From: Diabrotica undecimpunctata
Taxonomy: Eukaryota; Arthropoda; Insecta; Coleoptera; Chrysomelidae
Assembly: GCF_040954645.1 (NCBI RefSeq)
Contig: NC_092806.1
Coordinates: 29,971,644 to 30,035,643 of the forward strand
Reading direction: 5' to 3'
DNA: 64,000 nt
Below the pieces are notes generated by a model. It was not told where the DNA came from. It did not search any database and saw only the letters and a program-made list of their open reading frames with translations. Of the stretch, positions 46,060 through 57,689 are shown piece after piece. Position numbers and translations under genes: made by a program. Each line of letters begins with the position of its first letter. Position 1 is the stretch's first letter.

Positions 46060-47095
46060 CAGCAAACGCATCCAATCACTTACTCACATTACCACAAATA
46101 TTATCTTCTTTGTTAGATTTCATCAACCTTTTCAATACTGCTTCTATTTGTATCCCCAAGACAGTTCCATGGATGCACTATCTTGCAATATTCAATACTG
46201 ATTTATGCAATTTAAATAAAAAAGAAACCACAAATTCCATCTTCAGAAAATCCTTTTAAAACATTCTCAACTTAACACAATTTGATGAAATTTTGTACAC
46301 AGATGCGTTCAAGAATGAAGACTATTGTGGCTGCCATATGTCCACAATGACGATGATAATAAGCTCTGTGCGAATACCTACAAATTGTAGTATTTACACC
46401 GCAGAATTGTATGGAATACTCCAAGCGTTAAAGACTTCAATCCATCCTACTTCAAATGAGAGCAAAACAATGTCATTTGTACTGATTCCCTTTCATCGAT
46501 TCATTCCATAAGTGCATCTTCTGCAAAAATCCACTAGTCCAGGAAATACACACCATCTGCAACCAACTATATTCTGCTAACATAACAGTCATAATGACCT
46601 GAACTACATCTCATGTTAGTATATTGGTAAACGAAAAAGAATACCAGGCCGCTAAAGCGGCATGTTATTCTGACTCAGCCTTCAAAGAGGTCCAAACTCA
46701 TACGGATCCTAAGATATTGATAAAACAAAAAATCCTCAGCTCATAAGCAGACCTGTAGAATAAAACAAAAACTAAGCTGCATGACGTTTAACGCAACTTA
46801 TCTCGCGTCAATATGTCCTCGATGAACAGGAAAGAAAAATCAGTTATTCGCTGACTACGAATAGGGCATATACGTCTCACACATGGATACCTTATGGCAT
46901 CAGGAAACCCTCTAGTACGCCACTACTGTAATACCCCCTTTCCATCAAACACGTGATAATGCACTGCTGCCAGGATGATTATTTTAGAAACAAGCCCAAT
47001 CTAAAAGAAAATCTAGAAGACATTCTTAGTATTCCGAACCGGTTTGAGAGTGTTCTTAAATTTTTAAACGAAACATGTTTAATTCAGCTAATATA
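46060..47095 (+). pseudogene. LINE RNase H domain, degenerate
   Basis: The plus strand reads FDEILYTDAFKNEDYCGCHM, then CSIYTAELYGILQALKTSIH. This is an RNase H with the first acidic residues in YTDA and ELY. Further on come HVSILVNEKEYQAAKAACYS and LRIGHIRLTHGYLMASGNPL, the zinc-binding tail region. It parallels the better copy at 51120-53323, which reads FDRVLYTDASKSETGVGCAV. Multiple stops. It belongs to an I-superfamily LINE, the group whose members carry RNase H. Confidence 0.78.
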
Positions 47096-47099
47096 AACA

Positions 47100-47989
47100 G
47101 TGTATAGTGATAAGTTTTATTGTTCAACTTCTCCACAAAAAAAAATGTTCATATCAAATGCTTGTATATAAAATATGTTTAATGTTGTGTACTGTACCCG
47201 TGTCAATAACCATAAGCTGTCAAAACACGTTAATTTTAAACAAATAAAAAATTTTTTGCAGTGTGCTGACGTTGAATGCACATTCCGTATAAATCTTTTA
47301 TTGGTTGTTTGGATTTTTATTAACATGAGTATATAATAGACGTGATACACCACTCAAGATACCAAAAATAGCATGTATATTTAAATTTACCAATTAATAT
47401 TTGAAACGAATATGCGATTTTTTCATTCAATCAATTACAACGCAAATTAAATTTTCTAAACGTGTACCAAAAGTGTAGGCTGTTGTTGAAAATATCTCTC
47501 TGGTTACACAAAAAAAGTTTTCATAAAAGACGAGCTTTTGCTTGTACAGGAACTCCAATACTATACAAACCAAAAAATGTATGCATACCATAAGAATGTT
47601 TTTGATCTTTAATATATGAGAAATTTATGTTTTGCAGAAAAGACTATTGGATATACCTCCTTATATTATATTTACATTTTATTATTGAAGAGGCATTTTC
47701 CAATAAAATAAAACAGTGTTTTGCTTCGCAATTTACTTTATTTTTAGTTGTTAGCGATATCAAATGATAGATCAAAAAAACAATTATAGTTTATATTTTC
47801 TTTTATTTACTTCAGGCTATTCACATAGTGGGAGATGTATTTAACAGTAATCTATACAAGTGCGTAGAATGATGATAGTCCAGTTACTGTGGCATTTTCC
47901 CTTTAAATTTTTTATAACTGTACCGGTTTATCTAAAATTTTTACAGTGGGTAGTAAATTACTCAAAAAACATAAGTTATATGGTGCCGA
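47100..47989. other. AT-rich sequence, nothing recognised
   Basis: The only longer open frame (47117-47353, minus) has no recognisable domain. Confidence 0.4.
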
Positions 47990-48310
47990 TGTGTGCTTCT
48001 ACCCCTGGGGTGGTTGGCACCCCATCTAGGGGGTTGAACTTTTTACACTTAAAATAACTCCGGGAATTGATAGAGAATTAAATTTTAAACAAAAAATGTG
48101 ATATAAATTTTTTTCGCTAAATCAATACTTTTTGAGTTATACGCACTTGAAAAAGTAAACTTTTCGCAAAAATAAAACATGTTTTCCAATGATTTTGTAC
48201 GAATAACTCAAAAACAAAGCGTTTTATTAAAAAATCTATAATGAACAAAAATAAAGCTTATAAAAAACAAAGAGATTGTTTTTTTACTAAGTTTTACAAG
48301 TACAATACTA
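47990..48310. repeat. Dispersed-repeat-like segment
   Basis: The segment begins with a GC-rich phrase that folds on itself (ggttggcacc with flanking cccctgggg and ctaggggg). It continues with short-period words such as aataactcaaaaac and tttttgagttat, which are reverse-complement related. Such sequence looks like part of an interspersed insect repeat, but I cannot name it. Confidence 0.35.
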
Positions 48311-48322
48311 ACCGATTTATAA

Positions 48323-48622
48323 TTGTTTGAAGATGACTCATGTTACATCGGTCAGACAGGGAGATCACTGAGAGGACGTCTTACGACACACCGCAGTGAT
48401 ATTAATTTATCTAAACATACTTGTGCTCTTGCCCAACATGCTATTAGCACTAAGCACGAAGTAAACTTTAATGAAGTTAAAATTCTTGGCACTGAACGTA
48501 ATCTCGTTAAAAGACAGTTTTTAGAAATGTGTTCAATATTAAAACATCCTAATACCCTTAATAAGAGAACCGACATTAGTAATTTGAGCCAAATTTATCA
48601 TGCAATAATTTTGCAGAATTAG
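48323..48622 (+). pseudogene. Penelope-like element, GIY-YIG C-terminus
   Basis: An open 99-codon reading starts MFEDDSCYIGQTGRSLRGRL, with the YIGQTGR nuclease motif. It continues CALAQHAISTKHEVNFNEVK and NKRTDISNLSQIYHAI, then TAG. It is the end of a Penelope-like protein; the reverse transcriptase is missing upstream, so the copy is 5'-truncated. Its 3' tail carries the hammerhead-like motif at 49601 and stops at a (TA)n tract. It is closely similar in layout to 62953-63240. Confidence 0.85.
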
Positions 48623-49600
48623 GCCTGATATGTTGTTTACTCAAAGTTTGTCTCACAATGGGTTTTTTCTTATCATATTTTCATATAATAAATTTAAATA
48701 AAAATAAAATAAAATAAATTATTCTTTCTTAAACTTAGATTCATCAACTTACATTTTATTAACTATTTGTCAATATCACTTTTACATAATTAAGTAATTG
48801 TTCTTTTTGATGAACTTAGTTGTTAAAATTTTAAACTGAAATTGATTCATAGAATCTTTTTCATTACGGTCCGAAATGTTTTGAACCTTTGGACTGTGGA
48901 AGTTGTATTAATCTTCACCTGTTGGCTGGCTAACCAGTGACGTCATAAAATCACTGTAGGATAAATGGTGATCTTAACCACCTTTTCCTTTCATTGTTTG
49001 ATTTCTTAACGACAAGTTGTCAACCAAATTTATAACTTTTTTTGAATATACCGCCCTATTATATAGAGGTTGGTATTTCGCCTTGCTGTTCTTGTCATTT
49101 TGACCTCAAGGCCATCTCTATTCATGTTGTTTGCGTGGGTGTTAAACCTGTAAATTCATTTATCGGCGAGACTCAGTAAGCTTAAGACTGGTAACTTCAT
49201 TTTATCTTTATACTAAATTAATTTAAATAACTTATAATGTTACCTAAAGTTAAATTTAAAATCTAATTGATTAAATAAATTGTTGGAAGTGCTTTCTCAT
49301 GATCTTTCTAGTTCTTTACACTTTAAAATAAATCTTAATGTTTTTTACTTAAGTTTTTATAATAACTTTTTTATATACATGTATGTTTATCACATTTTTT
49401 TTGCTGTGCTAATTTTGTTAAATTGCAAACTATACCAAGTTTCAATTAATTGATTTATACAACTTTACTCTAAATGTCCAGTTTCGTAAGCTTTTTCATA
49501 TTTTTAACATCTTTGACTGCTACATGTCTTTGTAAGGTAACACACTTTTATTGTAACTTCTCTATGGATGTTTGGTTTCATATTGTTCTTTTAAGATGAA
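48623..49600. other. 3' sequence of the Penelope fragment
   Basis: AT-rich and non-coding. By position between the Penelope stop codon and the hammerhead-like motif it is probably the element's 3' untranslated part. A phrase gaagtagccaccttc follows the motif at about 49649. Confidence 0.4.
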
Positions 49601-49632
49601 CTGATGATGCTTTCTGAGCAGAAAGCGAAACG
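49601..49632 (+). ncRNA. Hammerhead-like motif in the Penelope tail
   Basis: CTGATGA at 49601-49607 is followed by a strong hairpin (GCTTTCT 49609-49615 pairing with AGAAAGC 49620-49626) and GAAA at 49627-49630, then cgtcttcaataaa. This is the hammerhead core order with an intact CUGANGA and GAAA. A proper stem III and cleavage site are not evident, so an active ribozyme is doubtful. Penelope-like elements are known carriers of such motifs. Confidence 0.5.
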
Positions 49633-49762
49633 TCTTCAATAAATAGATGAAGTAGCCACCTTCTTTGTCTTTTATTTCTCCACTTTGACCGAAAAACCCA
49701 CCACTCTTCGAGTGTACCTTAGTTTATTTTGGATTGACGGTCGTACTCCTTTTCTCGATGTT

Positions 49763-49765
<3 letters not shown>

Positions 49766-49849
<84 letters not shown>
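49766..49849. repeat. (TA)n microsatellite at a Penelope end
   Basis: Pure TA alternation that begins where the Penelope 3' sequence stops. A similar arrangement occurs at 62171-62229. Confidence 0.93.
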
Positions 49850-49852
<3 letters not shown>

Positions 49853-50453
49853 CAATACTAAACACTTTTCCACACAACCATAAACATATTATCCAACAAT
49901 CCACAAAAATTACATAAATATTAGTTTTAATTTTTTATACACCCATCATAAATGATCAATGTTTGGGATTCAACCTATAGCCGTCGAAAAAATAAAAAAA
50001 ACTAACTTTCTGGAAATGATTTATACAGTTTTATGAATAAAACATAAAATTACGTATGTATGAGATATAAGACTGAGATCCGGTACAGAATGTAACAAAT
50101 ATCGATGCAAATATAACATGTGAAAAACCTCGTCTCAAAACAGATTCTGTCGCATAAAACAATTTTGATAAAAAGTAAAAAAAATCGGATTAGAAAAGAA
50201 AATAAAGAGTATACGTCCCTCCCTTTATTTTACAATACAATAAAATATGTGTACAATCAATACATTTTTCTATTCCGGGCAATAATAAAACTGGACAAAT
50301 TGCCTTTTTTATATGCGGTTAGAGAGAAATAGTTTTATAAATAAAAATACAAAATAAAGATGGTTACTTTTAGGAATATAAATGATTTATTTCAAAACCG
50401 TTAGGATAAAAACAACGTAAAATCTATTTAATTGTTTAAATTTGCTTAAGTCT
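49850..50453. other. AT-rich sequence, nothing recognised
   Basis: No feature could be supported here. Confidence 0.4.
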
Positions 50454-50465
50454 GAATAGATACAG

Positions 50466-50766
50466 TTAAGTATTGCGAGAAATGGACAAAGAATGCGAAA
50501 TAATAAACACAATAAGAATAAGAAAGTTACAATATCTAGGACACGTAATGAGGGGACAGCGATATGAACTGCTAAGGCTGATAATACAGGGAACGATAAG
50601 AGGAGGAAGGACTATAGGAAGAAGGAGAGTGTCATGGTTAAAGAATTTAAGGGACTGGTTTGAATGCAGTTCTATAGAACTCTTCAGAGCAGCAGTAGAT
50701 AGAGTAAAGATAGTGATGATGATATCCAACCTCCGACCGGGAGATGGCACTTAAAAAGAAGAAGAA
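50466..50766 (+). mobile_element. 5'-truncated LINE tail with 12-base target duplication
   Basis: GAATAGATACAG flanks it at 50454-50465 and 50767-50778. The plus strand is open for 93 codons and reads RKLQYLGHVMRGQRYELLRL, then GRRRVSWLKNLRDWF, then ELFRAAVDRVKIVMMISNLR, ending in a GAA-rich tail. This is the C-terminal end of a common insect LINE; the copy is recent because the frame is intact. It landed just upstream of another LINE tail (50779-50960). Confidence 0.85.
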
Positions 50767-50778
50767 GAATAGATACAG

Positions 50779-50960
50779 CTGTTAGAAGTTAAAAGAAAGG
50801 GACGTAAAGACAAACTGAGGAAAAGATGACTGTATGGAAGAGGACTTGAGTGAGAAAGGTTTAAATGGGTAAAACACCATGAACATAAATCTGTGGCGAA
50901 GAAGATTTAGGAACAGCGATCCCCGAAAAGGAAAAAGTTAAAGAACAGGAAGCGCAATAT
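50779..50960 (+). mobile_element. Older LINE 3' fragment
   Basis: In mixed frames the sequence reads VKRKGRKDKLRKR and, nearer the end, NLWRRRFRNSDPRKGKS and a stop. This is the W(R)..IR.ADP..GK ending of another LINE family. It is more decayed than the insertion next to it. Confidence 0.55.
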
Positions 50961-51119
50961 AACAAATGCAACTTTATGTTGGGTTGTTTTTGGGTTTTAT
51001 TACGCTCAATCACAACTGTAATAAATATGGACCTAAGCATTAAAATGGCAAAACTTCATTTTCGTTGTGTTGACAAATATTAAATACCAACCGCTGCCTC
51101 ACTTTCCTGTTAGACATAT

Positions 51120-53323
51120 ATAACTCTATTTAGTCTTCTTAAATATTTCCTACTCAATGGAACACATCCGTAATTATACCTGTCCTAAAACATGGCCAAA
51201 CACCAATCTTTCCTCAGTCCTATAGACCGATTTGTCTCACTTGCACCATGTGCAAATTAATGGAAAAGATGATAAACAGACGTCTTTTATGGTTTATTGA
51301 CAAACACCAAATTTTACCTAAAGAACAATCTGGTTTTTGCCGACATCGTTCCACAAGCGATAACTTCGTCCTCCTTCATACCCACATCGCCAAAGCTATT
51401 AATAACAGTCAAGAAGTGATTGCCTGCATTTTTGATATTAAAGCTCCCTTCGATAAAATACCTAGACGAATTATTTTCGATAAACTATTATTATACGGCT
51501 TTCATGGTAATATTTTTAAATTCATCAAGCACTTTCTTAGCTCTAGATCCTTCAGAGTATCTGTAAATGGTTGCCTATCATCACCCACATCCAACAAGAC
51601 AGAGTCCTCAGGGCTCTGTATTAAGCCCCACATTTTTTATCTTATCAATTAACCATATATGCCACATTCTTCCCTCCCCAGTCAAATTTACTACATATGC
51701 TGATGACCTTGTAATTTATTGCCATGGTGTTGCGACCAGTACTACTTGCAAACTTCTCCAAACATCAGTGGACTTATTACAAAATAGATTGACTGCCATC
51801 GGCCTGTCCCTCTCATCTACAAAATCACAAATCATTAAATTCACCAGAAAAACACTCTCCACTGCCCCTAAAATCTTAGTGAATAACCACTCTCTCCCAG
51901 TCGTCGATCACCGCAAACTTCTAGGACTAATATTCGACTCCCGACTTTCTTGGAAACTACATATTCAGGAAACTAGAGCAGAGTGCCTAAAACGTTTAAA
52001 TATTATCAAAACACTTTCCCACTACCAATGGGGCGCCAGCGAATGTACACTATTAAAAGTATATAGGTCTCTTATTCGCTCTAAACTCGATTACGGCAGC
52101 TTTATATATATGTCAGCATCCAAAACATCCTTACAAACCCTTAATTAAGTGCATAATACTGCTATCCGTCTCTGTTCAGGAGCTTTTCGTAGCAGTCCAG
52201 CTGAGAGCCTCTACCGCGAAGCCAACGAACCCCCTCTTTGGCTTAGGCGCCAATATCTCCTCCTTTCTTATGCTGCCTCTACTTCAGCTAACCTTTCTAA
52301 TCCAGTACACTCACTGCTGACATTACCCAACTATACTAGTACTCACCCTCCTGCTCCACGCATACACACTATCGCCCTCTTACTTCCAACTTTAATACCA
52401 CATATAAATTTATCCCTAACTAACCCTCTCCCGATCCCGCAGAATTCTCCTTGGACCAAAACTTTACCGAAATTTAATGTGTCACTTACAAAGTTTAGTA
52501 AGGCAGAAACCAACCAGGATTTGATTAGGAAATCCTTACTAGAAATTCTTAATTTTAAGAAATTTGATCGGGTACTCTACACTGACGCATCAAAGAGCGA
52601 AACGGGGGTTGGTTGTGCGGTTACCACTACGGAAACAGTCGTTAGTTCATGTCAAATACCTGCCACATGCAGCGTTCACACTGGTGAACTGTATGCTATT
52701 TACCAAGCCTTCAAACTCTGTACAGCACCCAATCAACATATTGCCATCTGTACAGACTCCCTTACCTCTATCTAGTCCATCAATAATCTATTTACTAATC
52801 ACCCTCTTGTAGAAAAAATCCATGATATTTACCAAAATCTTATCATCCAGTACATCCATATCACTATCATATGGATTCCCTCCCACATCAATTATGGGTA
52901 ACGACAACGCCGATCGATTTGCCAAAGAAGCTGCTGTATCCAATTGTGCACCACGTAATATACAAATTGCCAGTGACCTAAAAACTAGTATAAAGAAACT
53001 CGTACAAAATTACTGGCAGAATCATTGGAAACAATCCACTACATTTTTACTAGAAATGAGATGGTTGTTGCTAGAAGATTGCGTATCGGTCACACCAGAT
53101 TTAAACACATGGTCACCTAATGAATTCTACACCTAAGCCAATCTGTCACTATTGCCAATCTCCACTAAGCGTTCTACTCATCCTTGTGGACTGCCCTCAT
53201 TACAATAAACGACGCCAAGAACTGGGCATGAAGGGCGACATCACAGATATATTATCGAACCAGAGCCAAGTCATCACAGCTATCCAGTTCCTGAAGCTAG
53301 AAAACTTACTAAATAATATATAA
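51120..53323 (+). pseudogene. I-superfamily LINE: reverse transcriptase and RNase H
   Basis: This is the longest retrotransposon reading in the window. Reverse transcriptase motifs: SVIIPVLKHGQTPIFPQSYR (about 51170), EQSGFCRHRSTSDN, CIFDIKAPFDKIPR (AYD changed to PFD), QGSVLSPTFFILSINH and FTTYADDLVIYC (intact YADD, about 51700). After a stop at 52146-52148 the frame continues in phase through NTAIRLCSGAF to the RNase H, FDRVLYTDASKSETGVGC, HTGELYAIYQAF and ICTDSLTS. WIPSHINYG and NDNADRFAKEAA follow, then a CHYCQSPLSV zinc-binding tail ending at 53323. Frameshifts lie near 51600, 52900 and 53080. The 3' end has a TTAAAT/A-rich tail at about 53405-53425. The endonuclease and ORF1 are missing. 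Confidence 0.9.
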
Positions 53324-53591
53324 CTATAGTATATTATAATATGTAATTGTATCTTATATATAATTGTATCCACGGTGCCTTGTGCTAATGGTCACAAGCA
53401 CGTTAAATTAAATTAAAAAAAAATGTTTAATAAAAGTTTGAATTTTAAAAGAGTTTGGTCATTTAAAAATGAAGAAATAGTAACTTTTCTAGGAGATTGA
53501 CCCTAGAATAAAATATGTTTTTTGCAAAATTCGTTTATTTTAGTATTTAAAAAATAACATAGCTTCCTGCAAAAACAAAATACCTGTAGTT

Positions 53592-53860
53592 TTACTGTAT
53601 TTCTTCCTCTAAAGCAGGATAGTCATCGGCATCTAATGTTGAGAAACGTTTTAACTGTTTAAAATACGTTTTGTTATGATCACTAATGTACGACAACAAC
53701 TGCATTAAATCATCATATTTTTGGTTGGCTATTGGTAGTTGTTCAAAGTTTTACCTGCTCAGAAAATGTAAAATTATCCCGATTTCGCACGGATCCTCTT
53801 CTGAGATCCACTTTTTTAAAATCACCATAATTAAAGTCAGTTTTATACAAAAACTATTAT
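53592..53860 (-). pseudogene. Unnamed insect multi-copy family, C-terminal fragment
   Basis: The minus strand reads YKTDFNYGDFKKVDLRRGSV, then RNRDNFTFSEQ. After a frame change it reads NQKYDDLMQLLSYISDHNKT followed by YFKQLKRFSTLDADDYPALE and EEIQ, ending at TAA 53594-53592. I relate this C-terminus (VDLRR, then KxDDLM..L) to the same uncharacterised insect family as 12530-13295 and 17470-18090, from memory of its general layout. Only the end of the gene is present. The last 50 codons are undamaged. Confidence 0.4.
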
Positions 53861-53939
53861 GGGTGCCACAGTTACCCCATTTCACCTTATATAGCACATG
53901 CTTCAACAGAAAATATGCTGGATTGCTGATTATTTAAAT

Positions 53940-54900
53940 GCTTTGTAAGGTAAAGTAAGCTCTGGTTGTACATGTTACTAATTTTGATCCATCTGTGTAC
54001 ATCAAATTGTAATCTGAATTAAACTTTAGACCTACTTAAGAGTTTTATGACAAAATTCAGTTTGTTATTTATAAATAATATTTATAGTGCGGTATATTCA
54101 ATGATTCCCAAATAAGATTATAAGCAGAACTTTAGTTCATTGCAAGTTAAAAATGCTTTTGTAGGTGGTGGAGAATTCCTTTTTAAGAAGTATATGGATG
54201 CCATATTATTGCCTCTAACTGATTAATTATTTTTGCAACATACGTGCGGCGATAACGTTGTCCCAGGAAATTTTTTTTGCCAGATATGCTCTGCATAATA
54301 GACGCTAGAACCAGTGTGGCTTTATTTGGAGTGTTTTTCACCAACCTTAACACAATTTTCAAAGCTTTAAATTCTATTTTATCAAGTTTATTTAATGCAA
54401 TGCCATATTTTAATCTTCACCCGACTATCTTTTACAAAGTATATTAAGTAAATTAATACCTTTTTCCCAGAAACTAATTGTGCAGTTAATCTTTGAATTT
54501 TCTTTTTTTAATGTTCTCTGAATTTTCTTTTGAATTTTCTTTGAATTTTAATCTTTAAAGTTTCCAGAAAACTTCTTTGAACTCAAAGGTATTTGAACTC
54601 CGGAACAATTGGAATGCCATTGTTCTGTAATTATACAGTGTGATTTTTAATAAAGTGTTTTCTAGATAAAAAGACTACGACAGACTTTTGTTACGAAATA
54701 GTAAAGCCATTAAATTATCAAGTTCTGCTGTCAATGTTATATGTTTGGATTTAGTAGAACAATTAATATACGTTTTCTTCTGCGCATAGAAGACAATTAT
54801 GATCAGCATATTGTAAGCAAACAATATTGGGAGACCATAAATTGTGCAAATCGTATGTGTACAGAATAAAAAGAAGTGGACTTACAACAACTCCCTGTGT
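53940..54900 (-). pseudogene. LINE reverse transcriptase and RNase H remnant
   Basis: From about 54890 the minus strand reads TQGVVVSPLLFILYTYDLHN, then CLQYADHNCLLCAEENVY; this is the reverse transcriptase core with YADD changed to YADH. Further on, NTPNKATLVLASIMQSI and finally NSDYNLMYTDGSKLVT, the RNase H start, lie at about 53965-54010. Heavily decayed, with many stops. It is a different copy and orientation from 51120-53323. Confidence 0.65.
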
Positions 54901-55294
54901 CTTTGTGTCTTTGGATGTAATTGGATTTGATTTCATTTAACTATGTTAAATATCACTATTAAAATATTCCGTTAATAAAAGCGAGAAATTATACCCATAA
55001 GCCATTGAACCGCTATATTTGTTTATATCGTACAGATAAATCATACCTCATGTATATTTTCTAATTTTTTATTTTTCCATTATCGCCACTTATTATCAAA
55101 TGGGAGGAAACTCCTCAATTTATTGACTAAATAAGTACCTTCATTTGGTTCATACCTTGACCTCGACTGAGAATTATATACTCCTAAAATTATATTTATT
55201 ATAACTATAAGTATATTATTATAAATGCATATTTTAGTAGACATATTAATTTTTGTTGTTAGTTTCAATTAAAGACGAATAAAATAGTCCCAAA
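54901..55294. other. AT-rich sequence, nothing recognised
   Basis: No feature could be supported between the LINE remnant and the Tc1 element. Confidence 0.4.
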
Positions 55295-55296
55295 TA

Positions 55297-56815
55297 CACT
55301 TCTCCAAGAAATTAACGCACCACTTCAATAAATCAATTTTATTTGTAAACAGGCAAAGAATAAAAAATAAAACTTCACCAGATTTATTATAAATTTTATT
55401 AGTAATTATAACAATTTGTCTAATCATTAGAAAATGTTGAAGTACAGGAGAAAAAAAAAAAAATAAAACGGAAAATTCTAAAAAAATAGTAAATAAAATA
55501 AATAAAGAAAAGTAAACCAAAATATGAAAAAAGTCTTAATAACGAGTATTACCACCTCTACTACGTTTAACAGCCCCACATCGTTGGCCCATACTTAAAA
55601 TTAATTGCCGAATTTCATTTTGGTCTAGTTCTCTCCAAATCTGGATCAGCCTCTCTCCCACTTCCTGTAAGTTGTTTGGTTGGATCGGCATCGCTCTTAA
55701 TCGCCTACCAAGGATATCCCAGAGATTTTCAATCGGATTTAAATCCGGAGTATGTGCTGGCCATTCCATAGTGTTAATTTTTACCTCTGCTAGATAGTTT
55801 CTGACTTTCTGACGGTGATTTTCACCGATATAAGGAGCGAATGGTACTACATGTTGCTCCAGGATCTCCAATATGTACCTTTCAGCTGTAACAGTTCCAT
55901 TTTGTATGACCACTAGGACCGTACGTGCGGTCACAGAAATACCACCCCACACCATAACGGATCCTCCACCAAAAAATGTGTTGTGTGAGAAGTTACACTG
56001 AGCATATCGTTCGTTGGGTCGTCGCAACACACGAAAACATCTGTCGTTATTGCACACAAAAAATCGGGATTCATTAGTAAATAGCACTTGGTCCCAGTCA
56101 GCCTCTAACCAATTAACGTGTTCTCTGGCAAAATGTAGTCTCCCCCTTCGATGCTCTGCAGTTAATAGAGGACCTCGGGCGGCAATCCTAGGTGTTAAAG
56201 TTGTATTCCCTAAGTCGCTGGCGAAGAGTTTCAGTACTAATTTGTATAGCATGCACGTCTCGAAGCTGAATTTGTAGACTTCAATGTGTTAGAAAACGTT
56301 GTCGAAAAGCAGAAATTCTTAAAAATCGATCTTGAATAGGGGTAGTTACCCGGTTTCGTCCTTGCCCTAGTCTACGAGTATGATCCCCTGTTTTGAGGAA
56401 TCTTTCTAACATTCGTGAGATGGATGTGTGGGACACATTAAACCGACGACCAATTCTTCGGTAACTCCAACCTTCTTCTGACAGTATCACTGCTTGGACA
56501 CGTTCATCTCGGGTTAAATTACGTGATTGACGCTCCATAATAAACACAATTAACAATAATCAACAATTAAACAGTAGCCGAATAAAATTCGTGAAAACTT
56601 GGAAATTAGTATATTTATAGAATTAGTACATTTTTTGCTTCTTTTTGTTTTGTTGCAAAAAAAACTATAGCGATAAAACACAGTCAATAAATATAGAGTG
56701 TACGAATAACATATACAAGGAGTTTGCAAAATATAACATTACAATGGAAATTTTTATTAACGCTAATAAAATATTTTAATATTTCAAAGTGGTGCATTAA
56801 TTTCTTGGAGAAGTG
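55297..56815 (-). mobile_element. Tc1-type DNA transposon, full length
   Basis: Perfectly placed inverted repeats (cacttctccaagaaattaa... and the reverse ...ttaatttcttggagaagtg) lie inside TA at 55295-55296 and 56816-56817. The matching part is about 29 bases with one mismatch. Length 1519 bases, with one minus-strand transposase gene. The same family is present, truncated, at 43790-44705. Confidence 0.95.
55536..56538 (-). pseudogene. Tc1 transposase with lost catalytic residues
   Basis: The N-terminal helix-turn-helix block begins MERQSRNLTRDERVQAVILS at ATG 56538-56536 and includes WSYRRIGRRFNVSHTSISRM. A TGA near 56281 and a frameshift lead to the long open block 56252-55536, TAEHRRGRLHFAREHVNWLE and SVMVWGGIS. 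The first catalytic site reads VLFTNESRF, so Asp has become Asn. Between APYIGE and VRNYL the copy at 43790-44705 has about 15 extra residues containing the second Asp (DNTRPH); here they are deleted. The final Glu remains in TPDLNPIENLWD. The enzyme is dead on three counts, although the terminal repeats are intact. Confidence 0.92.
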
Positions 56816-56819
56816 TATT

Positions 56820-57689
56820 TTCTTTGTAAAATTTTGGTATTAGGTTTCAGTATAAATTTAAAAATTATGTCCTTATTGAACCATTAAAAATAAATCTAAG
56901 TATACATAACCTCGCTTTTGGTATTAACCAAAGTGTCAAAACGTTGCCTGATGACATCCATTTAACGTTGACAAGCTAGAAAAAACTGTGTTTAGCCTTA
57001 ATGTCTTCTGAACGATATATTACTTTTTATCAGTGGAAACTGTCTGGAGGATTAAAACGAGAGTTTTCCATTTACGGAGGCACGCACGTCTAAAGGGCAG
57101 GAAAGAAAGTATTTCCTTTTATTTCATATAAGTAATTGTTGTCTTGTAGTCACCGTTGAAATAACATTTATATTCCAAGCTGTGTAGTGGTGTTGAAATT
57201 TTTGAATTCGAAATGAACGTCGTAAAGTTAAATGAAAAGTTTTAGAATTCACGTAACAGAAACTGCTTTCTACCGTCAATTTTAATAATAAAAATAGGTT
57301 GCGTGATGAAAATAAATAATAAATGTTCAAACAAAACAAGTATTAAACAAGAAGTAAGTTTTACAACAATTAGCAAACAAAATAAATAATGCAAAAAATT
57401 GCGATAATATCTAATATAGATGCAGCTAAATTTATATGTTTTATTGCACAATGTGTAAATGAATTTAACTGTTAGTTTTGCTGTTTATTTTTTAAATAAT
57501 TAGGACACTCCGCACTTGACACTTCGTCGTATAAGATATATTATATCCCCCATTTTTTTTACATTTTTTGATGGTTTTTCGGTGATTAGAGTAGATATAG
57601 GATAAATATTATATATTAATATAGTTTAGTCTATTTAAATACTTTCCTAAACTCTGCCTGGCAAAGGCGAATTGAGTAGCTCAGATTTA
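56820..57689. other. AT-rich sequence, nothing recognised
   Basis: No coding or repeat pattern could be supported. Confidence 0.4.

Noticed and set aside
56940..56990. A further hammerhead motif at gcctgatgacatcc
   Set aside because: CTGATGA is present but no stem II hairpin and no following GAAA are found.
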